Source of the DNA: an uncultured Chryseobacterium sp.
GTDB lineage: Bacteria; Bacteroidota; Bacteroidia; Flavobacteriales; Weeksellaceae
Reading direction: 5' to 3'
NCBI RefSeq assembly: GCF_936933875.1
Contig: NZ_CAKZIK010000085.1
Span: 50,650 to 114,649 of the forward strand
Length of the DNA: 64,000 nt
The notes beneath the pieces were generated by a model. It saw only the letters and a list, made by a program, of their open reading frames with translations, did not search any database and was not told the DNA's origin. Below are positions 37,791 through 45,424 of the stretch, one piece after another (the stretch's first letter is position 1; each line of letters opens with the position of its first letter). The position numbers were made by a program, and so were the translations under genes.

Positions 37791-38807
37791 ATGCTCACCA
37801 AAATCATTGTTCACAGAGTAGGAAACCGTATCAATCAGGAGGCGCTGATTCTTTCTTCAGAAGAACTGCAACTGGAAGAAGATATGAAAGAACTGTTATC
37901 CGATTTTTTCCTGAAATCCTTCAAATCTGAAGAACAGTTTCAGTTTTACAGCGATACCTATTTGGTGAATAATCCGGTGTATTCTGCGGTTTCTGAAATT
38001 TTTGAAGACCAACAAAAATTCGTTTGGGAAAGCGAAACCATTGCAAAACATCTGTATGAAGTTGCCGAAAATCCACGTGTTCAAAGTGGGGAAGTGTTTA
38101 TTTGTTATTTTGAAGGGGAAGAAAATGCAGACGGAAATAAAATTGACAAAATCGGAATTTTTAAAACCGAAAACAAAAACCCATTCCTCAAAATTTTCCC
38201 TCAAAACGAAACCTTTGAAATTGAAAAAGATTACGGAATCGGACTGTCAAAACTGGATAAAGGTTGTTTGATTTATAATAATTTCAAAGAAACGGGATTT
38301 GCAGTTTCTGTGGTAGATAATAATAAAAACGGTGATGAATATTATTGGTTTGAAGATTTCCTGAAAGTTCGCCAAAGAACTGATGAATATTTCCATACGC
38401 AGGAAACTTTGCAGGTGTATAAAGATTATATCACAAAACAACTTCCCACAGAGTTTGAAGTTTCCAAAGCCGACCAAGCCGATTTTTTGAATAAATCCAT
38501 CAATTTTTTCAAGGAAAAAGAACAGTTTGATTACGATGAATTTACGAAAGAAGTGCTTCAGGACGAACATGTTATTGAAAGTTTCGGGAATTTCAAATCC
38601 GATTATGAACAGGATATGCAGGTTTCCATTGAAGAAAGTTTCCCGATTAACACAGCTGCAGTGAAAAAAAACCAGCGTTATTTCAAATCAATCATCAAAC
38701 TTGACAAAAATTTCCACATTTAAGTTCACGGCGACCGTAAAATGATTGAAACCGGACAGGACGAAAAAGGGAAATTCTATAGACTTTACTTCGATAAAGA
38801 AGATTAA
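37791..38807 (+). pseudogene. Nucleoid-associated protein (NdpA/YejK family) with late in-frame stop
   Basis: Residues 1-310 match the NdpA/YejK family of DNA-associated proteins (KIIVHRVGNRINQEALILS at the start, ending LDKNFHI). A TAA at 38721-38723 then interrupts the frame, but the same frame continues with VHGDRKMIETGQDEKGKFYR and LYFDKED to a TAA at 38805. The family's C-terminus normally includes this segment, so the stop probably arose from a Tyr codon (HIYVHGDR expected). The product loses its last 28 residues; it may still be partly functional, or the base may be a sequence error. Confidence 0.8.
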
Positions 38808-38881
38808 TTTTTGCCACGATTGCTAGATTATCTGCGTAATCCGAGAAATCTGTGAGAGAATTATTCTTGCATTCATATCAA

Positions 38882-38908
38882 CAAAAAATCCCGAAACAAT
38901 CGGGATTT
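38882..38908 (-). terminator. Terminator of cysK (bidirectional)
   Basis: AAATCCCG (38886-38893) pairs with CGGGATTT (38901-38908) around AAACAAT; minus-strand T run follows. It lies between the convergent nucleoid-protein and cysK genes and can serve both. Confidence 0.85.
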
Positions 38909-38913
38909 TATAT

Positions 38914-39846
38914 TTACATTTTAAATTCTTTCTCTTCAAATAAACCTTCAACAGACCAATATCTTTCACCAGTATCGTAATTGAAAGTCAAAATTTTTGA
39001 ACCTTTCGGAATTTCGTTGAGTTTCTTCGCAATCGCGGCAACTGAAGCCCCTGTAGAAACTCCGGCCAAAATTCCTTCTTCCTGCGCAAGACGTTTTGTG
39101 TATTCGTAAGCTTCGTCTTTTTCCACCTGAATCGTTCCGTCCAATATTTCGGTATCCAAAGTTTTCGGAATAAAACCTGCGCCAATTCCCTGCAAAGGAT
39201 GCGGACCGGGATTTCCGCCCGAAATTACCGGAGAAGCAGTAGGTTCAACAGCAAAAGATTTCAGGTTAGGATTTTTTTCTTTTAGAATTTTTGAAACACC
39301 ACTAATGTGACCACCTGTTCCGACACCTGTAATTAAGTAATCGAAATTTCCTTCGAAGTCGGAAGTAATTTCTTGTGCCGTCGTTGCAGCGTGAATTTCG
39401 GGATTGGCCAAATTTTCAAATTGTTGCGGCATCCACGAGTTTTCAATTTCTGCAACCATTTCAGTAGCTTTTTTTACCGCTCCCCCGGTTCCGTTTTCTC
39501 TTGGCGTCAAAACGAATTCTGCTCCGTAAGAAGACATCAGTTTTCTGCGTTCCACACTCATGCTTTCAGGCATCACGAGAACTAATTTGTAACCTTTCAC
39601 GGCACAAACCATCGCCAAACCGACACCGGTATTTCCTGAAGTGGGCTCGATGATGAGGGTATCTTTATTAATTAAGCCTTCTTTTTCAGCTTTTTCAATC
39701 ATGGCCAAAGCGATTCTGTCTTTAATGCTTCCACCCGGATTTTGTTTTTCGAGCTTCATCCAAACTTCATAATCACCGCCAAAAATTTTGTTGATTTTTA
39801 CCAATGGCGTTTTGCCGATAGTTTCTAATATTGTGTTTGCTTTCAT
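38914..39846 (-). CDS. cysK: Cysteine synthase A
   Basis: A 310-residue PLP enzyme making cysteine from O-acetylserine and sulfide. The PLP lysine is Lys42 in NPGGSIKDR, the phosphate/substrate loop is TSGNTG (69-74) and GTGGHISG binds the cofactor phosphate. Length and motifs are typical of CysK. It lies 142 bases downstream of the serine acetyltransferase gene on the same strand, so the two steps of cysteine synthesis are linked. Confidence 0.95.
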   Translation of the reverse strand: MKANTILETIGKTPLVKINKIFGGDYEVWMKLEKQNPGGSIKDRIALAMIEKAEKEGLINKDTLIIEPTSGNTGVGLAMVCAVKGYKLVLVMPESMSVERRKLMSSYGAEFVLTPRENGTGGAVKKATEMVAEIENSWMPQQFENLANPEIHAATTAQEITSDFEGNFDYLITGVGTGGHISGVSKILKEKNPNLKSFAVEPTASPVISGGNPGPHPLQGIGAGFIPKTLDTEILDGTIQVEKDEAYEYTKRLAQEEGILAGVSTGASVAAIAKKLNEIPKGSKILTFNYDTGERYWSVEGLFEEKEFKM

Positions 39847-39988
39847 ATTTTTTAATGTTTTTGTCTTTTAATTTTAACGCAAAGGCGCAATGAATATTTT
39901 TTATTTTTCTATGTTTTTAAGGCGCAAAAATTTTTGACTTCGTCAAAATTGAACAACTTTTGTCACACTGAGGTTCTCGAAGCGCTTT

Positions 39989-40816
39989 TTAAATAAAATA
40001 ATTAATGGGTTCGTTTTGAGGATTTTTATTCTTCATAATAACCTGTCCTTTATGATAAACCACAGAATTTGCAGGGATGCTTGAGGTTATCCAAACATTT
40101 CCGCCAATCAAACTACCTTCACCAATGACTGTTTCTCCACCTAAAATAGTAGCGTTGGAATAAATGGTGACGTTATCTTCAATGTTTGGATGACGTTTAG
40201 TGTTCGCAATATCTTTTGAAACTGAAAGTGCTCCCAAAGTCACCCCTTGATAGAGTTTTACATTATCGCCAATCACGGTTGTTTCGCCAATCACAATTCC
40301 GGTTCCATGGTCGATAAAGAAATTTTTTCCAATTTCTGCGCCGGGATGAATGTCGATTCCGGTTTTGCTATGCGCAAATTCAGTCCAAATTCTTGGAATT
40401 AGCGGAACGTTTTTCAAGTGAAGTTCATGCGCGAACCTGAAAATAGCAATAGCGTAAAATCCTGGATATGCGTAATAAATTTCTTCTATATCAGTTGCAG
40501 CAGGGTCGTTTTTCAACAAAGCTTTTGCATCGTTTTCAAGTTCAAGATAAATTTTTGGAAACGTTTCAAAAAAGTGTTCAGCTAAATTTTCAGTGTTCAG
40601 ATTTTCGTTGGAAACAGATTTCAGAATTTCAGAAAATTCAGCCTTAAACCCATCAAGACGGATTCCGATTTCATTCTTCGTGGAACATCGGTGATAATCC
40701 AATAAGAAGACGAAATGAAAAAATTCATCAATAAAATTTTCAATCTTTTTCTTCTGAATATCAAATCTTCTGCGGTGATAACCTTCGTGCAAATGTTCCC
40801 TGAAATCAAACTCCAT
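39989..40816 (-). CDS. cysE: Serine O-acetyltransferase
   Basis: A 275-residue acetyltransferase converting serine and acetyl-CoA into O-acetylserine for CysK. A helical N-terminal domain (about 1-150) precedes a left-handed beta-helix of hexapeptide repeats (FIDHGTGIVIGETTVIGDNV, then VKLYQGVTLGALS, NVTIYSNATILGGETVIGEG). The catalytic His is in DIHPGAEIG or IDHGTG. The C-terminus IMKNKNPQNEPINYFI lacks the exact CysK-binding tail of enterobacterial enzymes but ends in Ile, compatible with docking. First gene of the cysE-cysK pair. Confidence 0.9.
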   Translation of the reverse strand: MEFDFREHLHEGYHRRRFDIQKKKIENFIDEFFHFVFLLDYHRCSTKNEIGIRLDGFKAEFSEILKSVSNENLNTENLAEHFFETFPKIYLELENDAKALLKNDPAATDIEEIYYAYPGFYAIAIFRFAHELHLKNVPLIPRIWTEFAHSKTGIDIHPGAEIGKNFFIDHGTGIVIGETTVIGDNVKLYQGVTLGALSVSKDIANTKRHPNIEDNVTIYSNATILGGETVIGEGSLIGGNVWITSSIPANSVVYHKGQVIMKNKNPQNEPINYFI

Positions 40817-40948
40817 TACAAAATTGTTTATACAAATGTAGCGAACAAAAAACGGATAAGAGATTGATTTATGTTAAGAAAATTCAATGACGCTATTTAA
40901 TATTTTAAATCAGTTCACGGAAAATTAATAAAAAATTTCAGGCTTCAA

Positions 40949-40979
40949 TTGTCTAAAATTGTAGTTATTCGTAAATTTG
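40949..40979 (+). promoter_or_regulatory. Promoter of mdh
   Basis: TTG (40949-40951), 20 bases, TAAATTTG (40972-40979): both elements and spacing fit the flavobacterial consensus. The transcript would begin about 45 bases before the mdh ATG. Confidence 0.6.
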
Positions 40980-41029
40980 GACTTCTACAAATTTAAAATC
41001 AAAAATTCAAAATTTAAAATCAAAAGTAT

Positions 41030-41956
41030 ATGAAAGTTACCGTAGTTGGAGCAGGAGCAGTAGGAGCTTCTTGTGCAGAGTACATCGCAATGAAAAACTT
41101 CTGTTCGGAAGTAGTTTTGGTGGATATTAAAGAAGGTTTTGCCGAAGGTAAAGCGATGGATTTGATGCAGACTGCATCTTTGAATGGTTTCGATACCAAA
41201 ATTACAGGAACAACCGGAGATTACAGCAAAACTGCAGGTTCGGATGTTGCCGTTATCACTTCAGGTATCCCAAGAAAACCGGGAATGACGCGTGAAGAAT
41301 TGATTGGAATCAACGCTGGAATCGTAAAAGAAGTAACTGAAAATTTAGTAAAAAACTCTCCAAACGTAATCATCATCGTGGTTTCAAACCCAATGGATAC
41401 CATGGCGTATTTGGTTCACAAAACTTCAGGATTACCGAAAGAAAGAATCATCGGTATGGGTGGAGCTTTGGACAGTGCACGTTTCAAATACAGATTGGCG
41501 GAAGCTTTAGAAGCACCAATTTCTGATGTAGACGGAATGGTAATTGCCGCACACAGCGACACCGGAATGCTTCCTTTGATGAGCAAAGCAACAAGAAACG
41601 GAGTTCCGGTTTCTGCATTTTTGAACGAGGAAACACAAAACTACGTTATCGAAGAAACCAAAGTTGGTGGTGCAACACTTACCAAACTTCTGGGAACTTC
41701 TGCTTGGTATGCTCCAGGTGCAGCGGTTTCCGTAATGGTACAGTCCATCGCTTGCGACCAAAAGAAAATGATTCCTTGTTCTTTGATGTTGAACGGCGAA
41801 TATGGCGAAAGCGACATCTGTCTTGGAGTTCCGGCGATTATCGGTAAAAACGGTGTCGAAAAAATCGTAGAAATCGAACTTACAGAAGCTGAAAAAGCAA
41901 AATTCGCAGAAGCTGCAAAAGCGGTAAGAGAAGTAAATGGTGATCTGAAGGTATAA
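41030..41956 (+). CDS. mdh: Malate dehydrogenase
   Basis: A 308-residue NAD-dependent malate dehydrogenase of the citric acid cycle, of the lactate-dehydrogenase-like type. The Rossmann loop is VVGAGAVGAS at the N-terminus, the substrate-binding Arg segment is SGIPRKPGMTREEL, SNPMDT follows and the catalytic His is in AAHSDTGML. It is transcribed alone between its own promoter and a terminator. Confidence 0.95.
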   Translation: MKVTVVGAGAVGASCAEYIAMKNFCSEVVLVDIKEGFAEGKAMDLMQTASLNGFDTKITGTTGDYSKTAGSDVAVITSGIPRKPGMTREELIGINAGIVKEVTENLVKNSPNVIIIVVSNPMDTMAYLVHKTSGLPKERIIGMGGALDSARFKYRLAEALEAPISDVDGMVIAAHSDTGMLPLMSKATRNGVPVSAFLNEETQNYVIEETKVGGATLTKLLGTSAWYAPGAAVSVMVQSIACDQKKMIPCSLMLNGEYGESDICLGVPAIIGKNGVEKIVEIELTEAEKAKFAEAAKAVREVNGDLKV

Positions 41957-41980
41957 TAATTTCGTCAATAATAAATACAG

Positions 41981-42008
41981 GAACGTACCTTTTGGTGCGT
42001 TCTTTTTT
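41981..42008 (+). terminator. Terminator of mdh
   Basis: GAACGTACC (41981-41989) pairs with GGTGCGTTC (41994-42002), one wobble, loop TTTT, then a T run. A near-identical hairpin follows the glucosaminidase gene at 51829. Confidence 0.88.
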
Positions 42009-42010
42009 AT

Positions 42011-42100
42011 TTGGGCGCCATTCTCCGCCTTCCGCTCCCGCTTTTTTGTTCCGCTGCGCTTCACAAAAAGAGCTCCGCTCAAGTCGGGGCGCATTTCGGG
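42011..42100. repeat. Intergenic GC-rich repeat, copy 1
   Basis: Begins TTGGGCGCC and carries TTCCGCTCCCGCTTTTTT, then AAAAAGAGCTCCGCTCAAG and a GGGGCGC end. Copy 2 at 45214-45327 shares both arms but has a different centre. It lies directly after a plus-strand gene, like copy 2. Confidence 0.7.
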
Positions 42101-42143
42101 AAAAGTTTAACAGTAGGTTCATTCAAAGAAATGTTTATTTCAT

Positions 42144-42151
42144 TACTTTTG
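42144..42151 (+). promoter_or_regulatory. -7 element for the phosphatase gene
   Basis: TACTTTTG matches TAnnTTTG exactly, 82 bases upstream of the ATG at 42233. No convincing TTG lies at the required distance. Confidence 0.4.
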
Positions 42152-42232
42152 TCTCAGAAAAAATTAAATCTGAATTGCGGAGCAATCACGAACTCCAAAA
42201 AATAATAAAATCGTGAATAAATCTTAAAAATT

Positions 42233-43879
42233 ATGTTCAGAAAAATACAAATCTTAGGATTATTAGCGCTTTCAGCATTATCACTTAATGCTCAAAAAAA
42301 TAAGAGCACTCAACTCGAAAGACCAAAACTCGTTGTCGGTCTTGTTGTCGACCAAATGCGTTGGGATTACCTCTACCGTTATTACGACAAATTTGGTAAC
42401 GATGGTTTCAAACGATTGTTGAATCAGGGATATTCTTTGAACAATGTTCATATTAATTATGTTCCTACCGTTACGGCTTTAGGCCACACCTCAATTTATA
42501 CAGGTTCCGTTCCTTCCATCCACGGAATTGCCGGAAACGATTGGTTCGACAGAAAGACCGGGAAAAACGTTTACTGTACCACAGACGAATCCGTAAAACC
42601 TGTGGGAACAACTAACGCAAAAGTTGGAAGCCACTCTCCAAAAAATTTGTGGAGCACAACCATTACAGATGAACTCAGAATGGCCACCAATTTCCAGGGA
42701 AAAGTAGTGGGTGTTTCTTTGAAAGACAGAGCTTCCATTCTTCCTGCAGGACACAATCCAACCGGAGCATATTGGTTTGATGATTCCACCGGAAATTTCG
42801 TAACAAGTTCTTACTATATGAACGATTTGCCGCAATGGATGAAAAATTTTAATGCTCAAAATTTACCGGATAAATTGGTAGCCAATGGTTGGAGTACTTT
42901 ATTGCCAATTAATCAGTACACAGAAAGTTCGCCGGATAATTCTTCATGGGAGGGTCTGTTAGGGAGTGCAAAAACACCAACATTTCCTTACAGTAATTTA
43001 GCTGCAGATTACGCTTCAAAAAAGGACAATATCCGTTACACGCCTTTCGGAAATACTTTAACACTTGAAGTGGCAAAAGCTTCTTTAGAAGGCGAAAGTT
43101 TAGGAAAAGATAACATTACAGATATTTTAGCCATCAATATTGCATCAACGGATTATGCAGGTCATAAATTTGGCCCGAATTCTATTGAAGTAGAGGATGT
43201 ATATTTAAGACTGGACAAAGATTTGGCAGAGTTTTTCAAATATCTTGATGCCAAAGTTGGGAAGAATCAGTACACAGTTTTCCTTTCAGCAGACCACGGT
43301 GGAGCTCATGCACAAGGTTTTATGGAAGAACATAAAATGGCAACCGGATTTTTTGGTGAGGGTGCAGAAAAAAGTCTGAACAAAGTTTACAAAGATAAAT
43401 ACGGTGTAGAAAACCTTTTAACTTCCATCGACAATTACCAAATTTATCTTGACCAAAACGTCATTAAACAAAATAAATTGGATGAAGCCAATGTTGTTGA
43501 TTATTTAGTGGATGAACTAAACAAAGACCAAAGTGTTTTATATGCTGTCAATCTTAAAAAATTAGGTCAGGCTCCAATTCCGGAACCTATTAAAACCAGA
43601 ATTATTAATGGTTATAATTGGCAAAGAAGCGGAGATATTCAGTTGATTTCCCATGATTCTATGCTGCCACCTTACGCAAAAACCGGGACAACGCACAGTG
43701 TTTGGAATTCTTACGATTCGCACATTCCGTTAATTTTTATGGGATGGGGAATTAAACACGGCGAAAGCAATGCGGATTACAATATGACGGACATTGCTCC
43801 AACACTTTCAGCATTATTGAAAATTCAGTTTCCATCAGGAAATATCGGAAATCCTATTACTGAAGTTTTAGGAAAATAA
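42233..43879 (+). CDS. pafA: PafA-type alkaline phosphatase / nucleotide pyrophosphatase superfamily
   Basis: A 548-residue secreted phosphomonoesterase of the alkaline phosphatase superfamily, closest in layout to the Elizabethkingia enzyme PafA. A signal peptide (IQILGLLALSALSLNAQ) leads to the zinc Asp40 in VVDQMRWDYLYRYY, the nucleophile Thr79 in NYVPTVTALGHT, and Lys164/Arg166 in SLKDRAS, matching the phosphate-contact residues of PafA. Later zinc ligands lie in STDYAGHKFG and SADHGGAH, and in GTTHSVWNSYDSHIP. It would act in the periplasm to release phosphate. It is followed by a GC-rich terminator. Confidence 0.9.
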   Translation: MFRKIQILGLLALSALSLNAQKNKSTQLERPKLVVGLVVDQMRWDYLYRYYDKFGNDGFKRLLNQGYSLNNVHINYVPTVTALGHTSIYTGSVPSIHGIAGNDWFDRKTGKNVYCTTDESVKPVGTTNAKVGSHSPKNLWSTTITDELRMATNFQGKVVGVSLKDRASILPAGHNPTGAYWFDDSTGNFVTSSYYMNDLPQWMKNFNAQNLPDKLVANGWSTLLPINQYTESSPDNSSWEGLLGSAKTPTFPYSNLAADYASKKDNIRYTPFGNTLTLEVAKASLEGESLGKDNITDILAINIASTDYAGHKFGPNSIEVEDVYLRLDKDLAEFFKYLDAKVGKNQYTVFLSADHGGAHAQGFMEEHKMATGFFGEGAEKSLNKVYKDKYGVENLLTSIDNYQIYLDQNVIKQNKLDEANVVDYLVDELNKDQSVLYAVNLKKLGQAPIPEPIKTRIINGYNWQRSGDIQLISHDSMLPPYAKTGTTHSVWNSYDSHIPLIFMGWGIKHGESNADYNMTDIAPTLSALLKIQFPSGNIGNPITEVLGK

Positions 43880-43903
43880 TTTACTGAATTTTTTGAAGAT
43901 ATT

Positions 43904-43938
43904 AATTCGGGCGCGGCAAAGCCGCGCCCGAATTTTTT
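43904..43938 (+). terminator. GC-rich terminator of pafA
   Basis: AATTCGGGCGCGGC (43904-43917) pairs perfectly with its complement (43921-43934) around AAA, then T run. It shares the core GCGGCAAAGCCGC with the hairpin at 44071. Confidence 0.92.
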
Positions 43939-43971
43939 AATTTTGGTATTATTTGATATGCTTCTTTTGTC

Positions 43972-43988
43972 GCGCGCCTGCGGCGCGC
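43972..43988. repeat. Small GC-rich palindrome
   Basis: GCGCGCC (43972-43978) and GGCGCGC (43982-43988) around TGC form a hairpin in otherwise AT-rich sequence. It lies between two other GC-rich hairpins, suggesting a REP-like site. Confidence 0.5.
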
Positions 43989-44063
43989 AGAATTGTTTTT
44001 AAAGCCATTTTCAAACTATATTTCTCATTTGCAATAATTCGTGCATTCTTGGCAATTGTAACC

Positions 44064-44095
44064 AAAAAAAATCGCCGCGGCAAAGCCGCGGCGAT
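44064..44095 (-). terminator. Terminator of the DUF4136 gene
   Basis: ATCGCCGCGGC (44071-44081) pairs with GCCGCGGCGAT (44085-44095) around AAA; on the minus strand TTTTTTT follows. It lies 26 bases beyond the stop at 44121. Confidence 0.9.
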
Positions 44096-44120
44096 TCAAT
44101 ACATTCATTATTAAATAAAA

Positions 44121-44651
44121 CTATTTCCCTTTTTGTGGAGGGTAATTAGCCATAATTTCAGCAACAATTTCCGGAATCTGCTTTTGTTTCGCTCTCGGAG
44201 AATCTACAGAAATTCCGCTTCCGCTTCCCTGCCAAACCAATTTCTGCGTTCTTGCATCAATCAAATCCAAAATCAAAGCGCCTTGGTTGTAATTGGAAGT
44301 CCAGGTTCTGTTCATGCCGACACCCCAACCGAAAGGTCCACCCCAACCGTACATTCCGAAAGGTCTGTTGGATTGTACATCCTGAATTTTTTTGTGGTTT
44401 GCTTTCACATTCACAATCAAATCAGGATTTTCCCCCGACTGTAAACCTTTTGTCTGAAGCTGTTTCGAAACTTCGTTCAACACTCTGTCTTTATCGATGT
44501 CGTTCAGTTTAAGGTCGTCAATTCTTAATTTATAAGTTTTGTAGGCGTTAAAATTGGCAGTTTCAGCGTAGTCCGACTGTACTTGAAACGGGCTGCATGA
44601 AGTTAATCCCAAAGTAGCCGAAGCCAAAAGAAGGAAAAAATATTTTTTCAT
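44121..44651 (-). CDS. DUF4136 lipoprotein
   Basis: A 176-residue predicted lipoprotein with lipobox LTSC (Cys19). The body matches DUF4136 (FNAYKTYKLRIDDLKLND, DLIVNVKANHKK, LILDLIDARTQKLVWQGSGS). Members are periplasmic or outer-membrane-anchored proteins of unknown function, common in Bacteroidota. A Gly/Trp/Phe/Met-rich stretch (GMYGWGGPFGWGVGMNRTW) is typical. It follows a small DUF5522 gene by six bases on the same strand, so they are co-transcribed. Confidence 0.85.
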   Translation of the reverse strand: MKKYFFLLLASATLGLTSCSPFQVQSDYAETANFNAYKTYKLRIDDLKLNDIDKDRVLNEVSKQLQTKGLQSGENPDLIVNVKANHKKIQDVQSNRPFGMYGWGGPFGWGVGMNRTWTSNYNQGALILDLIDARTQKLVWQGSGSGISVDSPRAKQKQIPEIVAEIMANYPPQKGK

Positions 44652-44657
44652 TGTTTT

Positions 44658-44837
44658 TTATTTTTTAATCTGTTTTTTAATGAAGGTATCGGTCTTTTTA
44701 TCATAACCGTACGGACAGTGTTTACAGCCACTTTTGCAGCAATAGCCGCGCTTCAGGTGGAATTTTTCTGTAAAAACTTTATAACCTTGCTCGTTATAAT
44801 AAAAGTCTTCATTTTCTTTGATTTCAGAATTTTGCAT
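44658..44837 (-). CDS. DUF5522 cysteine-rich small protein
   Basis: A 59-residue gene. The protein begins MQNSEIKENEDFYYNEQGYK and holds a dense Cys cluster CCKSGCKHCPYGYD (residues 33-46), the mark of DUF5522, thought to bind metal. It has its own ATG at 44837 and ends six bases upstream of the DUF4136 gene. It is divergent from the next plus-strand gene. Function is unknown. Confidence 0.85.
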   Translation of the reverse strand: MQNSEIKENEDFYYNEQGYKVFTEKFHLKRGYCCKSGCKHCPYGYDKKTDTFIKKQIKK

Positions 44838-44876
44838 AAGTTAAATTGCAATCAAAATTTTTTTAATTTTGTTTAT

Positions 44877-45209
44877 ATGATAATCGTGTGCCAAAAACTA
44901 CTCAAAAATACAAAAATTAACGGCATTACACTTTTTCCCTTTATTCTGCTGCGGAAACCGGAACACCGCACTAACATTGTGCTCATTAATCACGAAAAAA
45001 TACATCTGCGTCAGCAATTAGAGCTTTTAATCGTCTTCTTTTACCTTTGGTACGTCATCGAATATTATTATTGGTATTTCCGCCTCAACGACAGTTTTTT
45101 GGCCTACAAATACATTTCTTTTGAACGCGAAGCTTACGCGCAGGAAGAAGATTTAAACTACCTTGAAACGCGCAAATTGTGGAGTTTTTGGAAATACATT
45201 TCAGAATAA
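44877..45209 (+). CDS. Small membrane-type protein with HExxH motif, function unknown
   Basis: A 110-residue protein (start MIIVCQKLLKNTKINGI chosen at 44877; an open frame continues back to 44718 across the neighbouring divergent gene, which is unlikely). It contains HEKIHLRQQ, an HExxH zinc motif, followed by a hydrophobic stretch LLIVFFYLWYVIEYYYWYF. The layout recalls M56-type peptidases without the rest of the domain. It is conserved in flavobacteria by my recollection, but no function is assigned. Confidence 0.7.
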   Translation: MIIVCQKLLKNTKINGITLFPFILLRKPEHRTNIVLINHEKIHLRQQLELLIVFFYLWYVIEYYYWYFRLNDSFLAYKYISFEREAYAQEEDLNYLETRKLWSFWKYISE

Positions 45210-45213
45210 TTCT

Positions 45214-45327
45214 TTGGGCGCCTTTTTCCGTCTTCCACTCCCGCTTTTTTACAAAATTTTGCCAAAGCTATTTCCGTATAAAAAATTTGTAAAAAGAGCT
45301 CCGTTCAAGCCGGAGCGCGGTTTCCGT
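45214..45327. repeat. Intergenic GC-rich repeat, copy 2
   Basis: Starts TTGGGCGCC and ends in a CGGAGCGC block; outer arms match copy 1 (42011-42100), including AAAAAGAGCTCCG. The centre differs (ACAAAATTTTGCC to AAAATTTGT). It begins four bases after the stop codon of the small HExxH gene. Confidence 0.7.
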
Positions 45328-45397
45328 ATGCTTTACACAAGGCGGTTTTAGCGTCAAAAAACCGTTTCTTTTCCACAAAAATTACGCCAAAAAAACT

Positions 45398-45405
45398 TAC
45401 CTTTG
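45398..45405 (+). promoter_or_regulatory. -7 element of asnS
   Basis: TACCTTTG fits TAnnTTTG exactly, 19 bases before the asnS ATG at 45425, which implies a very short 5' leader. Confidence 0.5.
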
Positions 45406-45424
45406 CCGTTACGATTAAGATTTT

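Noticed and set aside
41507..42094. A 195-codon minus-strand open frame opposite mdh
   Set aside because: Lies antisense to a confident gene and its composition is a shadow of the mdh coding frame.
44718..44876. Upstream extension of the small HExxH gene
   Set aside because: It overlaps the divergent DUF5522 gene on the other strand and gives a Phe-rich, unlikely leader; the ATG at 44877 is preferred.
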